Part shown: one piece after another, positions 8,191 to 17,256 of the stretch | How positions within the stretch are numbered: position 1 is the stretch's first letter | Layout: every line of letters starts with the position of its first letter | Assembly: GCF_003336425.1 (NCBI RefSeq) | Contig: NZ_QEIO01000039.1 | Coordinates: forward strand, 1 to 53,013 | DNA from: Marinitenerispora sediminis | Lineage (GTDB): Bacteria; Actinomycetota; Actinomycetes; Streptosporangiales; Streptosporangiaceae | Length of the DNA stretch: 53,013 nucleotides | Direction: 5' to 3' | Notes under the pieces: generated by a model | The model's database searches: none | What the model was told of the DNA's origin: nothing | The model's input: only the letters and a program-made list of their open reading frames with translations | Made by a program: the position numbers and the translations under genes

Positions 8191-8961
8191 TCACATGAGG
8201 GGGAGGCCGCCGAGGAGGCCCGCCGCCAGGGGGACGACACCGATCAGGACGAAGGCCGGCAGGAAGCACACACCGAGCGGGAGCACCGCCAGCACGCCGG
8301 CGCGCTGGGAGCGGCCGATCGCGTGGGCGCGGATGGCGCGACGGCACTCGGCGGAGTGGCGGTCGAGGACGGCGGCGACGGGGGCGCCGGTGCGTGCGGC
8401 GCGGGACAGGGTGCGAGCCAGTGCGGCCAGTGCCGGCGGCTCGCGGACGTCGCGCCAGGCGGCGGCCGGGTCGGCACCCAGGCGCAGGCGGTCGGCCACG
8501 GCGGCCAGTTCCGCGCCGAGCGGGCCGCCGACCGCCGGGGCCACGGCGTCCAGTGCGCCGGTCATGGTGCCCCCCGCGCGCAGTGCCGCGGTCAGCAGGT
8601 CCACCGCCACGGGCAGCGCGGCGGTGATCCGGGCCTGCCGCAGGCGGGCCGCGGCGGTGTCGCCGTGCCGCAGCCGCCACCACACGGCGGCGCCGGCGGT
8701 CAGGCCGACCAGCGGGCCGAGCACCGGACCGAGGACCAGGAGCGCCGTGCCCACCGGTGCGGCCGCAACCAGGACGGCCGCCGCCGGGCCGACCCGCCGC
8801 GGAGTGCGGGCGCGGAGCGGCCGCGGTACGGACCCCAGTGCGGACCCCAGTGCGGGCCGCAGCGCGGCGAGCCGACGGGCGGCCGGTGAGCGTTCGGCCC
8901 CGGCGAGCAGCCAGCCGGCCGCGCCGGCGCACACCACGGTGAGGGCCGCCAACGCGCCCAT
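8191..8961 (-). CDS. tadC: TadC-like inner-membrane platform protein (T2SSF domain)
   Basis: About 256 residues with hydrophobic helices at the N-terminus (residues 2-17), two central segments (about 60-95) and C-terminal helices (AGVLAVLPLGVCFLPAFVLIGVVPLAAGLL). The cytoplasmic T2SSF-type four-helix region lies between (ALPVAVDLLTAALRAGG...). It is expected to form the assembly platform with TadB. ATG 8961 is used; upstream starts to 9003 are possible and the ribosome-binding site is weak. It follows tadB by about 110 nt. The next Tad gene is 1.3 kb away beyond an IS relic. Confidence 0.8.
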   Translation of the reverse strand: MGALAALTVVCAGAAGWLLAGAERSPAARRLAALRPALGSALGSVPRPLRARTPRRVGPAAAVLVAAAPVGTALLVLGPVLGPLVGLTAGAAVWWRLRHGDTAAARLRQARITAALPVAVDLLTAALRAGGTMTGALDAVAPAVGGPLGAELAAVADRLRLGADPAAAWRDVREPPALAALARTLSRAARTGAPVAAVLDRHSAECRRAIRAHAIGRSQRAGVLAVLPLGVCFLPAFVLIGVVPLAAGLLGGLPLM

Positions 8962-9073
8962 CACGGCAGGCACCCCGCGGACGGGAGTGCCGGGACCGCG
9001 CACAGCGGAAAGCGGGAGACCGAGGTGCTCCGTCCGGTCCGTCGGTGCCCCCCGCCCATTGCCGCCGCGGCCC

Positions 9074-9847
9074 TCACCCCGGCTCCAGGACCGCGTGCAC
9101 GGTGCGGACCATGCGGTGCGTCCACCAGAGGCCGAGGAGGTCCAGCGCCACGCCGCCCGTGAGGCACAGCAGGCCGGCGGGGGTGCCCAGCAGGAAGGCG
9201 AGCGGCCGCCCGCCCAGGGCGGACGCCATGAGGAGGCCGACGACCGGCAGCACGGCGAGGACCAGTGACGTGGTGCGCGGCCCGGCCAGCTGGGCGGAGA
9301 GTTCGCTGCGCAGTGCGGCGTCCTCGGCCAGCGTGTCGGCCAGCCGGGCGACGACGGCGGCCAGCCCGCCGCCGGCGCCGGACGCCACGTGCCAGCAGGC
9401 CGCGAGGGGGCCGAGGCCGGCCGCGCCGGGCTGCCGGGCGGCCCGACGCAGCGCGGGCCCGGGATCGTCGCCGCCGCGTGCCGCCGCGACGGCGTCAGCC
9501 AGCTCGCCGCCGACCGCGGGCGGGAGTTCCGCCGCAGCCGCCGCCAGCGCGTCGCCGGGGGCGCGCCCGGCGTGCAGTTCGGCCGCGAGCACCCGGCAGA
9601 GCTCGATGACAGCGGCCCTCCGGCGCCGTTCGCTCCGGCCGGAGACGGCCGCGAGTCGGTGCGCGAGCCGCTCCCGTAGGGCGGAACGCCCGGGCGCCGG
9701 GCCGGCCGAGGCGCGCCGCAGCGCGCGCAGCCGTACCTCCGCCCGGCCGGGGAGCGCGCACAGCGCGGCCAGGCCGGTCAGACCGGCCAGCAGCGCGACG
9801 AGAGCGGGGAGCTCGATGCCGTGGACCGGCCCCGCGGCCGGTGTCAC
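9074..9847 (-). CDS. tadB: TadB-like inner-membrane platform protein (T2SSF domain)
   Basis: 257 residues with an N-terminal hydrophobic pair (about residues 10-35), a T2SSF cytoplasmic domain (RRRAAVIELCRVLAAELHAG and later GLAAVVARLADTLAED), and two C-terminal helices (TTSLVLAVLPVVGLLMASALGG; FLLGTPAGLLCLTGGVAL). It works with the CpaF ATPase and TadC in pilin assembly. GTG 9847 is chosen because it overlaps the cpaF stop as GTGA; longer in-frame extension to 9883 is unlikely. Part of the cpaE-cpaF-tadB-tadC run. Confidence 0.83.
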   Translation of the reverse strand: MTPAAGPVHGIELPALVALLAGLTGLAALCALPGRAEVRLRALRRASAGPAPGRSALRERLAHRLAAVSGRSERRRRAAVIELCRVLAAELHAGRAPGDALAAAAAELPPAVGGELADAVAAARGGDDPGPALRRAARQPGAAGLGPLAACWHVASGAGGGLAAVVARLADTLAEDAALRSELSAQLAGPRTTSLVLAVLPVVGLLMASALGGRPLAFLLGTPAGLLCLTGGVALDLLGLWWTHRMVRTVHAVLEPG

Positions 9848-11067
9848 GCGGAGGTCCCGGAGCCCGGGTCGGCGGACCGCCACGCGCCACCCACCCGGTC
9901 CGTGAGCTCGCCGAGGCCCTCGTGGGCGGCGACGGATCCGTCACCGGGAAAGGCCACCGCCGGCACCGCGCGGACGAGTCCGGACGCGTCACGCCGCAGC
10001 ACGCACACCTCGGCGACCCGGCGCGGCCCACCGGGGTCGCGCACGACGTGCACGACCAGCGCCCGAGTGGCGGCGAGTTGGCTGTGCACCGCCTCGCGGC
10101 TGAGGCCGGCCGCGCACCCGAGCGCCTCGATGCGCGCGGGGACGTCCACCGCCGCGTTGGCGTGGACGGTCCCGCAGCCTCCCTCGTGACCCGTGTTCAT
10201 GGCGGCCAGCAGGGTGACGATCTCGGTTCCGCGGACCTCACCGACCACGAGCCGGTCTGGGCGCATCCGCAGCGCCTGCCGCACGAGCTGGTGCAGGGTG
10301 ACTCCGCCGGTGCCCTCGATGTTGGGTGGGCGTGCCTGCAGCCGGACGACGTGCGGGTGGTCGGGGCGCAGTTCCGCGGAGTCTTCCACGAGGAGCAGCC
10401 GCTCGCGGCGGTCGGCGAGGGAGAGCAGCGCCGACAGCAGAGTGGTCTTGCCGGTACCGGTGCCGCCGCAGACGACGAACGGTGCCCGCGCCGCCAGCAC
10501 GGCGCGCAGCAGCCGGGCTCCCTCGGCCGGCACACTGCCCGCCGCGACGAGTTCGTCGAGCGAGAACACCCGCCGGCGCGGCAGCCGCAGCGACAGGCAG
10601 GTGCCCTCGGGCGCCACGGGCGCGAGCACCGCGTGCAGCCGGACGCCGCCGGGCAGCGCGGCGTCCACCCAGGGGGCGGCGTCGTCGAGACGGCGGCCGG
10701 CCTGCGCGGCCAGCCGCTGGGCGAGCCGCCGGACCGCGGCGTCGTCCGGGAAGCGCACCCCCTCGGCCGGGTGCAGACCGCGCCCGTCGTCGACCCACAC
10801 CTCCCCGGGCCCGTTGACCAGGACGTCGGTCACGGCTGGGTCGGCCAGCAGGGGCTCCAGCGGGCCCGCGCCGGTGAGGTCGGCACGCAGCAGCCGGGCG
10901 ATGGCGAGGACTTCGGAGTCGCCGAGCACGCCGCCCTCGGCCCGCAGCGCCGCGGCAACCCGGGCGGGCGTGGGGCCGGCGCCCTCGCGGGCCAACCGGG
11001 CGCGCACGGCGTCGAGCAGGGCGGGGTCGGGGGCGGTCCGCCCCGCCGTGGCGGGCAGCGGGGTCAT
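9844..11067 (-). CDS. cpaF: CpaF/TadA-type secretion ATPase
   Basis: 407 residues. The N-terminal domain contains LADPAVTDVLVNGPGEVWVD, typical of CpaF/TadA. The ATPase core has Walker A GGTGTGKTT (about residues 201-209), Asp box ELRPDHPHVVRLQARPPN, Walker B RLVVGEVRG and the His box GHEGGCGTVHANAA. It powers assembly or secretion through the Tad inner-membrane platform. It overlaps both neighbours by 4 nt (ATGA with cpaE, GTGA with tadB), so translation is coupled. All catalytic motifs look intact. Streptomyces homologues have been annotated as differentiation-associated. Confidence 0.92.
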   Translation of the reverse strand: MTPLPATAGRTAPDPALLDAVRARLAREGAGPTPARVAAALRAEGGVLGDSEVLAIARLLRADLTGAGPLEPLLADPAVTDVLVNGPGEVWVDDGRGLHPAEGVRFPDDAAVRRLAQRLAAQAGRRLDDAAPWVDAALPGGVRLHAVLAPVAPEGTCLSLRLPRRRVFSLDELVAAGSVPAEGARLLRAVLAARAPFVVCGGTGTGKTTLLSALLSLADRRERLLLVEDSAELRPDHPHVVRLQARPPNIEGTGGVTLHQLVRQALRMRPDRLVVGEVRGTEIVTLLAAMNTGHEGGCGTVHANAAVDVPARIEALGCAAGLSREAVHSQLAATRALVVHVVRDPGGPRRVAEVCVLRRDASGLVRAVPAVAFPGDGSVAAHEGLGELTDRVGGAWRSADPGSGTSA

Positions 11068-12197
11068 CGGTGGGCCCCCGAGACGGCACCCAGCTGGGCG
11101 ACGAACGCGGTGCCGAACGCGGCGAGCGGTGAGCCCGGCCGGTCGGCAGGAACGTCGCCCCGGTCCAGGAGGCGCGCGAGGCCGGGCTCGTCGGTCAGCT
11201 CGCCGGCCACCGGCAGATCAAGTGTGGCGGCGACGGTGTCGGGCGCCAGCCGACCACGTCCGCCGCGCACCACCAGCCGCACATCGGCCGCGTGCTCCCG
11301 TACTGCCGGGACCAGCCGGGAGGCGGCGATCACCGCGTGCACGTCGGTGGGGAGCACGAGGAGGGCGACGGTGCTGCGCCGGAGCGCCTCCTCGGCGGGT
11401 GCCCCGAGGGCCCGGGGCAGGTCCACCACTACGAGACCGGAACCGCGCGCGGCCGACGCCAGCACGGCGCGCATGGCGTCGACCGGGACGTCGGCCGCCG
11501 GTCCGGGCGCCCAGGTGAGCAGGGTGAGCCCGCGCACGCTGGGCAGCGCTCCGTGCAGTGCGTGATGGCTCATGCGGCCGCGCCGGGCGAGGAACTCGGC
11601 CCAGCGCGCACCTTCGGCGTGCTCGTGGCCGAGCAGCAGGTCGAGCCCACCGCCGAGCGGATCGGCGTCGACCAGCAGGGTGCGGGTCCCGTGCCGCCGG
11701 CCGGCCAGCGCCAGCGCGACGGCGACCAGACTCGCACCCGCGCCGCCCCGGCCGCCGATGACCGCCACGACTGCCGCGCTTCCGGGGCCGCCGTCGGCTG
11801 CCTCGGCGAGCAGGTCCACCAGCCGGGTCTCCGCCTCCGGGAGCGCCAGCACCTCCCGGGCGCCGATCCGCAGCGCGCTCGGCCAGAGCCGGTCGGTACC
11901 GCCCGCGGCCGCGCCGGCACCGCCCTCCCCGGCGTGGTCCACGCCGGCCGAGGCTTCGGCGACCACGACGTTGGGGTGCCGCTCGGGCTCCAGCCGCGCG
12001 AGCGCCGGAGCGAGGTCGGCCCCGACGACCACCAGCGGCGCCCGGCCCCAGTCCCGCCGCGCGTGCGCGACGGCATGCGCCACGGTGACCTCGACATCGG
12101 CCGCCGCGGCGAGCCGCAGCAGCTCGTCGAGCAGGTGCGAATCGGCGGTGACCAGGAGGGGGCGTGCCGGCGCGGCCGGCGGAGCGTGGGCGTCCAT
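11064..12197 (-). CDS. CpaE-like (septum-site/MinD-type) P-loop protein
   Basis: 377 residues. The N-terminal receiver-like region (residues 13-90) is followed by a deviant P-loop GGRGGAGASLVAVALALA near residue 145, then LLVDADPLGGGLDLLLG and a long C-terminal ParA/MinD fold (VVVDLPRAL). The P-loop lacks the usual GKT/GKS lysine, as in many actinobacterial CpaE proteins. It is expected to localise the Tad machinery. ATG 12197 is chosen for GGAAGG about 9 nt upstream. First gene of the operon; the ATGA overlap with cpaF indicates coupling. Confidence 0.82.
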   Translation of the reverse strand: MDAHAPPAAPARPLLVTADSHLLDELLRLAAAADVEVTVAHAVAHARRDWGRAPLVVVGADLAPALARLEPERHPNVVVAEASAGVDHAGEGGAGAAAGGTDRLWPSALRIGAREVLALPEAETRLVDLLAEAADGGPGSAAVVAVIGGRGGAGASLVAVALALAGRRHGTRTLLVDADPLGGGLDLLLGHEHAEGARWAEFLARRGRMSHHALHGALPSVRGLTLLTWAPGPAADVPVDAMRAVLASAARGSGLVVVDLPRALGAPAEEALRRSTVALLVLPTDVHAVIAASRLVPAVREHAADVRLVVRGGRGRLAPDTVAATLDLPVAGELTDEPGLARLLDRGDVPADRPGSPLAAFGTAFVAQLGAVSGAHR

Positions 12198-12269
12198 GCG
12201 GGTGACCTTCCGACGGGGGACGGCTGACATCCCACGGTCACCCGGCGGAGCGGCGCGGTGATAATCCGG

Positions 12270-12284
12270 TCCACAGCCTGTGGA
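12270..12284. promoter_or_regulatory. Short palindrome upstream of the Tad operon
   Basis: TCCACAG-C-CTGTGGA is a 7-bp perfect inverted repeat 73 nt before the cpaE-like start, and CTGTGGATGA resembles the DnaA-like element at 6957-6995. A shared binding site is possible, but chance is not excluded. Confidence 0.3.
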
Positions 12285-12579
12285 TGACGGGTCCTCCGGC
12301 GGCCCGGACAGCGCGGGGTGCCAGGCGGCGTGCGGGCCCGCCGCTCCGGAGCGCCCGAAGGGGACCGGCGGCCAACCACGCCGGGACTGGCGACACCGGG
12401 CGGCTGACTGGCAGGTGGCACGCCCGGGGCGGGGCCCGGCCCGGTTCCACCGCCGACTCCTGGACGAGTGGTTCCGCTGTGGTGGGTGGTCGTCGGCGGT
12501 CAGGGGCCTGGTGACCGGTGCGCCGGTGTGGTGGTGCCGGATCGCCGCTGCCGTGGCCAGGATCCGCTGGCCGACTCCG

Positions 12580-13110
12580 ACCGTGAGACTGTGAGGTCCT
12601 CGAAGGTCCGCCCACCGTGGTGTTCCAGGCCGGGTTGGCCTGTGAGGGGGTCATGGACTGACTCGACCAACTGCCGCACCCCCCCTTGGAGCAGGTGCTC
12701 GCCGGGGCGGGGCCGCTCGCGCGTGGAAGAGGGCCGCGGCAGCGTGCCCCCGCCCGTTCGGCGAGCCGGGCCTCCAACGCCTTGGAGGCGATGCCCCTGG
12801 TCGGCGGTCAGCAGCAGCCCGGGCCGGTCGGCGGCCAGGGCCGGATCCGCGGGGAGGAGCGCGGCCAGCACGTCGCACTCGTCGACCTTCGGGCTGGCCA
12901 GGGCCCAGGTGATGGCAATCCCGGTGGGGGTGCGGAGCAGGAGCAGGCGCCGTCCCCGGGAGAAGCGTGAGTGGGAGCGGCGGTAGCCGCAGGCGGCCCG
13001 TCGCGGCGAGGGCCGCACCCGCCGAGGGCTCCGGGGGGGTAGAGCCGGCGCCGTTATCCAGACAGGTCGATCGGGCGGGAGCATGGGCGGCGTCCTCGTC
13101 ACCGACATGG
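12580..13110 (-). pseudogene. IS982-family-like transposase remnant
   Basis: The minus-strand translation contains CGYRRSHSRFSRGRRLLLL, TPTGIAITWALASPKVDEC, DPALAADRPGLLLTADQG and a terminal part with VRQLVESVHDPLTGQPGLEHHGGRT. This is the order of conserved blocks in IS982-type transposases (SHSRYFWGLRL, ALAGAKADER, IESVNDTFKGQLDLERHGGRT). The middle is short and degraded and no start codon or terminal repeats are evident. A dead insertion just upstream of the Tad operon. Confidence 0.62.
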
Positions 13111-13658
13111 CAGCATTCCGGCCGGGGGCGCCACCGCCGTCGCGGTGGTGGTGTCCGGCATATGCTGCCGTGTCGGGTCGCTCGGGTGCCGGTCGTGCGC
13201 GGTGGGGGCCGGGGCGCAATTCCTCCGGGCCACGCGCTCGACACGCTCGCGCGCAAGTAACAAATCTAATACGCAACGTTACCACGGCGATTTGCGCTCT
13301 CGGCCGGAAAATGCTTCTCCCGGGACTCTTTTCAACGCGGCCGATCCGGCGTAGAAAGGAAGAGTCAGGTGGGGACGCATCCCCACCGGGATACGGCGAC
13401 CGGGTACCCACGCGTCACCAAGCCGCGAGAGGCCCGTCCAGGCCAGGTAGCCCCTGGTCGGACTAAGAACCGTACGCCTGCTAGCCCGGCGCGACGTATC
13501 CGCGGCGGCGCCTTGGCCCCGGACTCGCGTTCGGCGGGGCGCCGTTCGCTGTGCCGGCCGGCGTTCCTTCCGCCGTTCTCGGATTTGCGATGCTATATCG
13601 GTATCCCACCATCCGGACGACAATGGGATTTCCCCTGCCGCGCCGTACAGCGCCCGGG
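13111..13658. other. Gene-free stretch after the Fic-like gene
   Basis: Contains a patch of lower GC (13255-13345), a short perfect hairpin at 13368-13387 (8-bp stem, 4-nt loop) and no frame with recognisable motifs. Together with the IS982 relic it fills the 1.46-kb gap between the Tad operon and the Fic-like gene. Confidence 0.5.
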
Positions 13659-14459
13659 TTATCCCCGCCGCAGCGCCTCGCAGGCTGCCAGGGATTCCCT
13701 CGCGCCCGCCGTCACCGCCTGCGAGCAGTGCACCACCCACGCCGCCACTCCCTCGGGCGTTCCGCCGACGTAGCCGCGCACCGCCGCACCGTACTCCTCG
13801 CGCAGCTCGGCGTGGCCGAGCTCGGTCGGTACCAGCGACTTGGGGTCCAGACCGCGTTCGACGAGAGTGAGCCGCTCCGCCGCGCGCGCCGCGATCCCGT
13901 CCGCCCACCCGAACGGGCGCAGCGCCAGCAGCTCCCCGTGCACGAGGGCGCCCACCACCAGCGCGGGAACGGAGGCGGGGGCGGCCAGCAGCCAGGACAG
14001 GGCGTCCAGGCGCCGCGCGACCTCCGCCGCGCCGGGCGGCGTACCCAGCCCGAGCGGGTCCTCGGCGTCCTCCCCGTCCGCCCGCGGCCGGCCGAGGCGC
14101 TCGGCCGGCACGGCGTCGGCCGCGGCGAGGACGTGCAGCCGCGCCAGCGCCTGGCGCGGCGCCCTGCGCCACGTGGCGACCAGGGTGCCGAGCTCGGCCG
14201 ACACCCGAAGCGCGCCCCTGACCCGGGCGTCGGCCCCGGCGCCGGCCCGCATCTCGTCCAGCGCGACCTCGGCGCCCTCCAGCCGGGCCGAGCCCCACGC
14301 GCCGCGCAGCGCGGCCTCCATGGAGACGTCGGCGCTGTGCCGCCGCAGCACCCGGTGGCCGAGCAGCCGGTCGACGACCGCGCGGGTCTCCCGTACGGCC
14401 GCGTCCACCTCGGGAAGCTCCGAGATCCGGCGCAGCGGGTCAGCTGATACCCCATTCAC
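13659..14459 (-). CDS. Fic-like protein with degenerate active-site motif
   Basis: About 266 residues, all-helical in appearance. The segment VVGALVHGELLALRPFGWADGIAARAAERL aligns with the Fic motif HPFxxGNGRxxR, but the catalytic His is Arg (RPF) and GNGR is replaced (ADGIAAR). Streptomyces relatives next to acetyl-CoA synthetase were historically annotated as oxidoreductases; I see no nucleotide-cofactor motif. Function unknown; AMPylation activity is unlikely from the residues seen. GTG 14459 is chosen over upstream in-frame starts: TAGGGT lies 7 nt before it, which could be a -10 box of a leaderless mRNA or a weak ribosome-binding site. Confidence 0.65.
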   Translation of the reverse strand: MNGVSADPLRRISELPEVDAAVRETRAVVDRLLGHRVLRRHSADVSMEAALRGAWGSARLEGAEVALDEMRAGAGADARVRGALRVSAELGTLVATWRRAPRQALARLHVLAAADAVPAERLGRPRADGEDAEDPLGLGTPPGAAEVARRLDALSWLLAAPASVPALVVGALVHGELLALRPFGWADGIAARAAERLTLVERGLDPKSLVPTELGHAELREEYGAAVRGYVGGTPEGVAAWVVHCSQAVTAGARESLAACEALRRG

Positions 14460-14595
14460 GCTATGCACCCTACGTGCGGGATGCGGCCACCCATTGCCGG
14501 CGTTCCCCTTGTGACCACCGCCACCCGGCTGATGGAGTGGCATCCACCACATGATTTATTGGGGATGGCACCCGCGAAGAGTAAGGAGCACCACA

Positions 14596-16584
14596 GTGGC
14601 TGAGACTCCACCTGCGCCGGGGCAGGAGAACCAGCAGACCCTCTCCAACCTGCTGCAGGAGTCCCGGCGGTTCCCGCCGCCCCCCGAACTGGCCGCCGAG
14701 GCGAACGTCCGCGCCGAGGCCTTCGCCGCCGCCGACGCCGACCGGCTCGGCTTCTGGGCGGAGCAGGCCGGCCGGCTGCGGTGGGAGCGCCCGTGGGACA
14801 CCGTCCTGGACTGGCAGCCCCCGTTCGCCAAGTGGTTCGTCGGCGGGAAGCTCAACGCCGCGGTCAACTGCGTCGACCGGCACGTCGAGGCCGGCCGCGG
14901 TGACAAGGTCGCCTACCACTGGGAGGGCGAGCCCGGCGACACCCGCACCATCACCTACGCCCAGCTCAAGGACCTCGTCTGTCAGGCGGCGAATGCGCTG
15001 GAGGAGCTCGGGGTCACCAAGGGCGACCGCGTCGCCATCTACATGCCGATGATCCCCGAGACTGTCGTCGCCATGCTGGCGTGCGCCCGCATCGGCGCCC
15101 CGCACATGGTGGTCTTCGGCGGCTTCTCGGCCGACGCCCTGGGCAGCCGGCTCGACGACAGCGACGCCAAGCTGGTGATCACCGCCGACGGCGGCTACCG
15201 GCGCGGCAAGCCGAGCGGTCTCAAGCCGGCGGTGGACGAGGCACTGCGGAGCCGGCCCGGCGTCCGCAACGTCCTCGTCGTGCGCCGCACCGGGCAGGAC
15301 GTGGAGTGGACCGAGGGCCGCGACGTGTGGTGGCACGACGTGGTGGAGCGCCAGGGCACGGAGCACGCGGCGCCCGCCCACGACGCCGAGGACCCGCTGT
15401 ACATCATGTACACCAGCGGGACCACCGCGAAGCCCAAGGGCATCCTGCACACCACCGGCGGCTACCTCACCCAGGTCTCGTACACGCACTGGGCCGTCTT
15501 CGACCTCAAGCCCGAGACCGACGTGTTCTGGACCGCCGCCGACATCGGCTGGGTCACCGGCCACTCCTACATCGTGTACGGCCCCCTCTCCAACGGCGCG
15601 ACCTCGGTGATGTACGAGGGCACGCCGGACACCCCGCACCGCGGCCGGTTCTGGGAGATCGTGCAGAAGTACGGGGTCACGATCGCCTACATGGCGCCCA
15701 CGGCCATCCGCACGTTCATGAAGTGGGGCGAGGACATCCCCGCCCAGTACGACCTGTCCAGCCTCCGCGTGCTCGGCTCGGTGGGCGAGCCGATCAACCC
15801 CGAGGCCTACGTCTGGTACCGCAAGAACATCGGCGGCGACCGCGTGCCGGTCGTGGACACCTGGTGGCAGACCGAGACCGGGGCGATCATGGTCTCGCCG
15901 CTGCCCGGGGTGACCGAGGCCAAACCGGGCGCCGCGATGCGCCCGCTGCCGGGCATCAGCGTCGACGTGGTGGACGACGAGGCCAAGTCGGTGCCCGACG
16001 GCGGCGGCGGGTTCATCGTCGTCCGCGAGCCCTGGCCGTCGATGCTGCGCGGCATCTGGGGCGACCCCAAGCGCTACGAGGAGACCTACTGGTCCCGCTT
16101 CGAGGGCCTGTACTTCCCCGGCGACGGCGCCAAGCGGGACGAGGACGGCGACATCTGGCTGCTCGGCCGGGTCGACGACGTCATGCTGGTCTCCGGCCAC
16201 AACATCTCCACCACGGAGGTGGAATCGGCCCTGGTGGCGCACGCCAAGGTCGCCGAGGCGGCCGTCGTGGGCGCCACCGACCCGGTCACCGGCCAGGCGA
16301 TCGTCGCCTTCGTGATCCTGCGCGGCGAGGCCGGCGAGGGCGGCGAGGAGCTGGTCAGGGAGCTGCGGGACCACGTCGGTTCCTCCCTCGGCCCGATCGC
16401 CAAGCCGCGGCAGATCCTGGTGGTGCCGGAGCTGCCGAAGACCAGGTCGGGCAAGATCATGCGCCGGCTCCTCCGCGACGTCGCGGAGAACCGGACGCTC
16501 GGCGACGTCTCCACCCTCACCGACGCGAAGTCCATCGAGACGCTGCGCGACGTGTTCCAGGGCGCGAGCGGCTCCGACGACTGA
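14596..16584 (+). CDS. acsA: Acetyl-coenzyme A synthetase
   Basis: 662 residues, the normal length for Acs. It activates acetate to acetyl-CoA through acetyl-AMP. Motifs: [21 protein letters not shown] (P-loop-like A3), [10 protein letters not shown] (A5), the hinge [23 protein letters not shown] (A8) and the C-terminal TRSGKIMRR, whose Lys is the residue acetylated in regulated Acs enzymes. GTG 14596 is preferred because TAAGGAG sits 7 nt upstream; the longer frame from 14551 lacks such a site. It diverges from the Fic-like gene and ends at a strong hairpin. Confidence 0.95.
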   Translation: MAETPPAPGQENQQTLSNLLQESRRFPPPPELAAEANVRAEAFAAADADRLGFWAEQAGRLRWERPWDTVLDWQPPFAKWFVGGKLNAAVNCVDRHVEAGRGDKVAYHWEGEPGDTRTITYAQLKDLVCQAANALEELGVTKGDRVAIYMPMIPETVVAMLACARIGAPHMVVFGGFSADALGSRLDDSDAKLVITADGGYRRGKPSGLKPAVDEALRSRPGVRNVLVVRRTGQDVEWTEGRDVWWHDVVERQGTEHAAPAHDAEDPLYIMYTSGTTAKPKGILHTTGGYLTQVSYTHWAVFDLKPETDVFWTAADIGWVTGHSYIVYGPLSNGATSVMYEGTPDTPHRGRFWEIVQKYGVTIAYMAPTAIRTFMKWGEDIPAQYDLSSLRVLGSVGEPINPEAYVWYRKNIGGDRVPVVDTWWQTETGAIMVSPLPGVTEAKPGAAMRPLPGISVDVVDDEAKSVPDGGGGFIVVREPWPSMLRGIWGDPKRYEETYWSRFEGLYFPGDGAKRDEDGDIWLLGRVDDVMLVSGHNISTTEVESALVAHAKVAEAAVVGATDPVTGQAIVAFVILRGEAGEGGEELVRELRDHVGSSLGPIAKPRQILVVPELPKTRSGKIMRRLLRDVAENRTLGDVSTLTDAKSIETLRDVFQGASGSDD

Positions 16585-16614
16585 CCCGGGCCGCCCCCGG
16601 CCACGCTCCGGATC

Positions 16615-16653
16615 CGATGGCGCCCGCACCGCTGCCAGGTGCGGGCGCCATCG
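16615..16653 (+). terminator. Terminator after acsA
   Basis: A perfect 16-bp stem (16615-16630 with 16638-16653) with a 7-nt loop lies 30 nt after the acsA stop. Confidence 0.8.
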
Positions 16654-16774
16654 CCGTTCCCGCGCCGCGTCACCGGGCCGCGCGACCGCGGTGCGCCCGT
16701 GGTGGGTGAGGTGCCCGTGGCGGGATATGTGCGAGACTTCCAAGGACGTTCTCCGAATGAAGGGAGCCACCTCG

Positions 16775-17227
16775 ATGTCCGAGACCCGGTCGGGTGGCCG
16801 CGAGCCGGCGGACGGCACCACCGACGATCGCTCGCTCCGCGAACTCGTCTCCGACGTCAGCGGCGACCTCTCCCAGCTCGTGCGCCTGGAGATGGAGCTC
16901 GCCCGGCTGGAGCTGGCCCAGGAGGCGCAGAAGGTCGCCAGGGGCACCGGGCTCTTCGTCGGCGCCGCGCTGCTCGGCCACCTCGTGCTCATCCTCGCCT
17001 CGGTCACCGTCGCCCTCGGCCTGTACGCGCTCGGCCTGGCGCCCTGGCTGGCCTTCCTGATCGTCACGGTCGTGTACGTGCTGCTCGCCGCCGGCCTCGT
17101 CCTGGTCGGTCAGCGCTACTTCAAGCGGCTGCAGGGCATGCCGCGCACGAACGCCACGATGACGTCCTCGATGGCCGTGCTGCGTCGGGAGCGGCCCGCC
17201 GGGTCCGCCGGCCCGGCCGAGTCCTGA
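16775..17227 (+). CDS. DUF1469 (phage-holin-superfamily 3_6) membrane protein
   Basis: 150 residues. An amphipathic N-terminal helix (SLRELVSDVSGDLSQLVRLEMELARLELAQ split over residues 18-47) is followed by two transmembrane segments (GTGLFVGAALLGHLVLILAS; WLAFLIVTVVYVLLAAGLVLV) and a basic C-terminal tail. This is the usual layout of actinobacterial DUF1469 proteins, which are chromosomal despite the holin name; their role is not established. ATG 16775 has AGGGAG upstream. It may be cotranscribed with the hydrolase 30 nt downstream. Confidence 0.82.
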   Translation: MSETRSGGREPADGTTDDRSLRELVSDVSGDLSQLVRLEMELARLELAQEAQKVARGTGLFVGAALLGHLVLILASVTVALGLYALGLAPWLAFLIVTVVYVLLAAGLVLVGQRYFKRLQGMPRTNATMTSSMAVLRRERPAGSAGPAES

Positions 17228-17256
17228 CGGCGGCGCGCCGCGGCGGACGGGCGGGC

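Noticed and set aside
14470-17067. 865-codon minus-strand open frame
   Set aside because: Antisense to acsA with no recognisable domain.
16775-17227. Prophage suggested by a holin-superfamily protein
   Set aside because: DUF1469 proteins are ordinary chromosomal membrane proteins in actinobacteria and no other phage gene is nearby.
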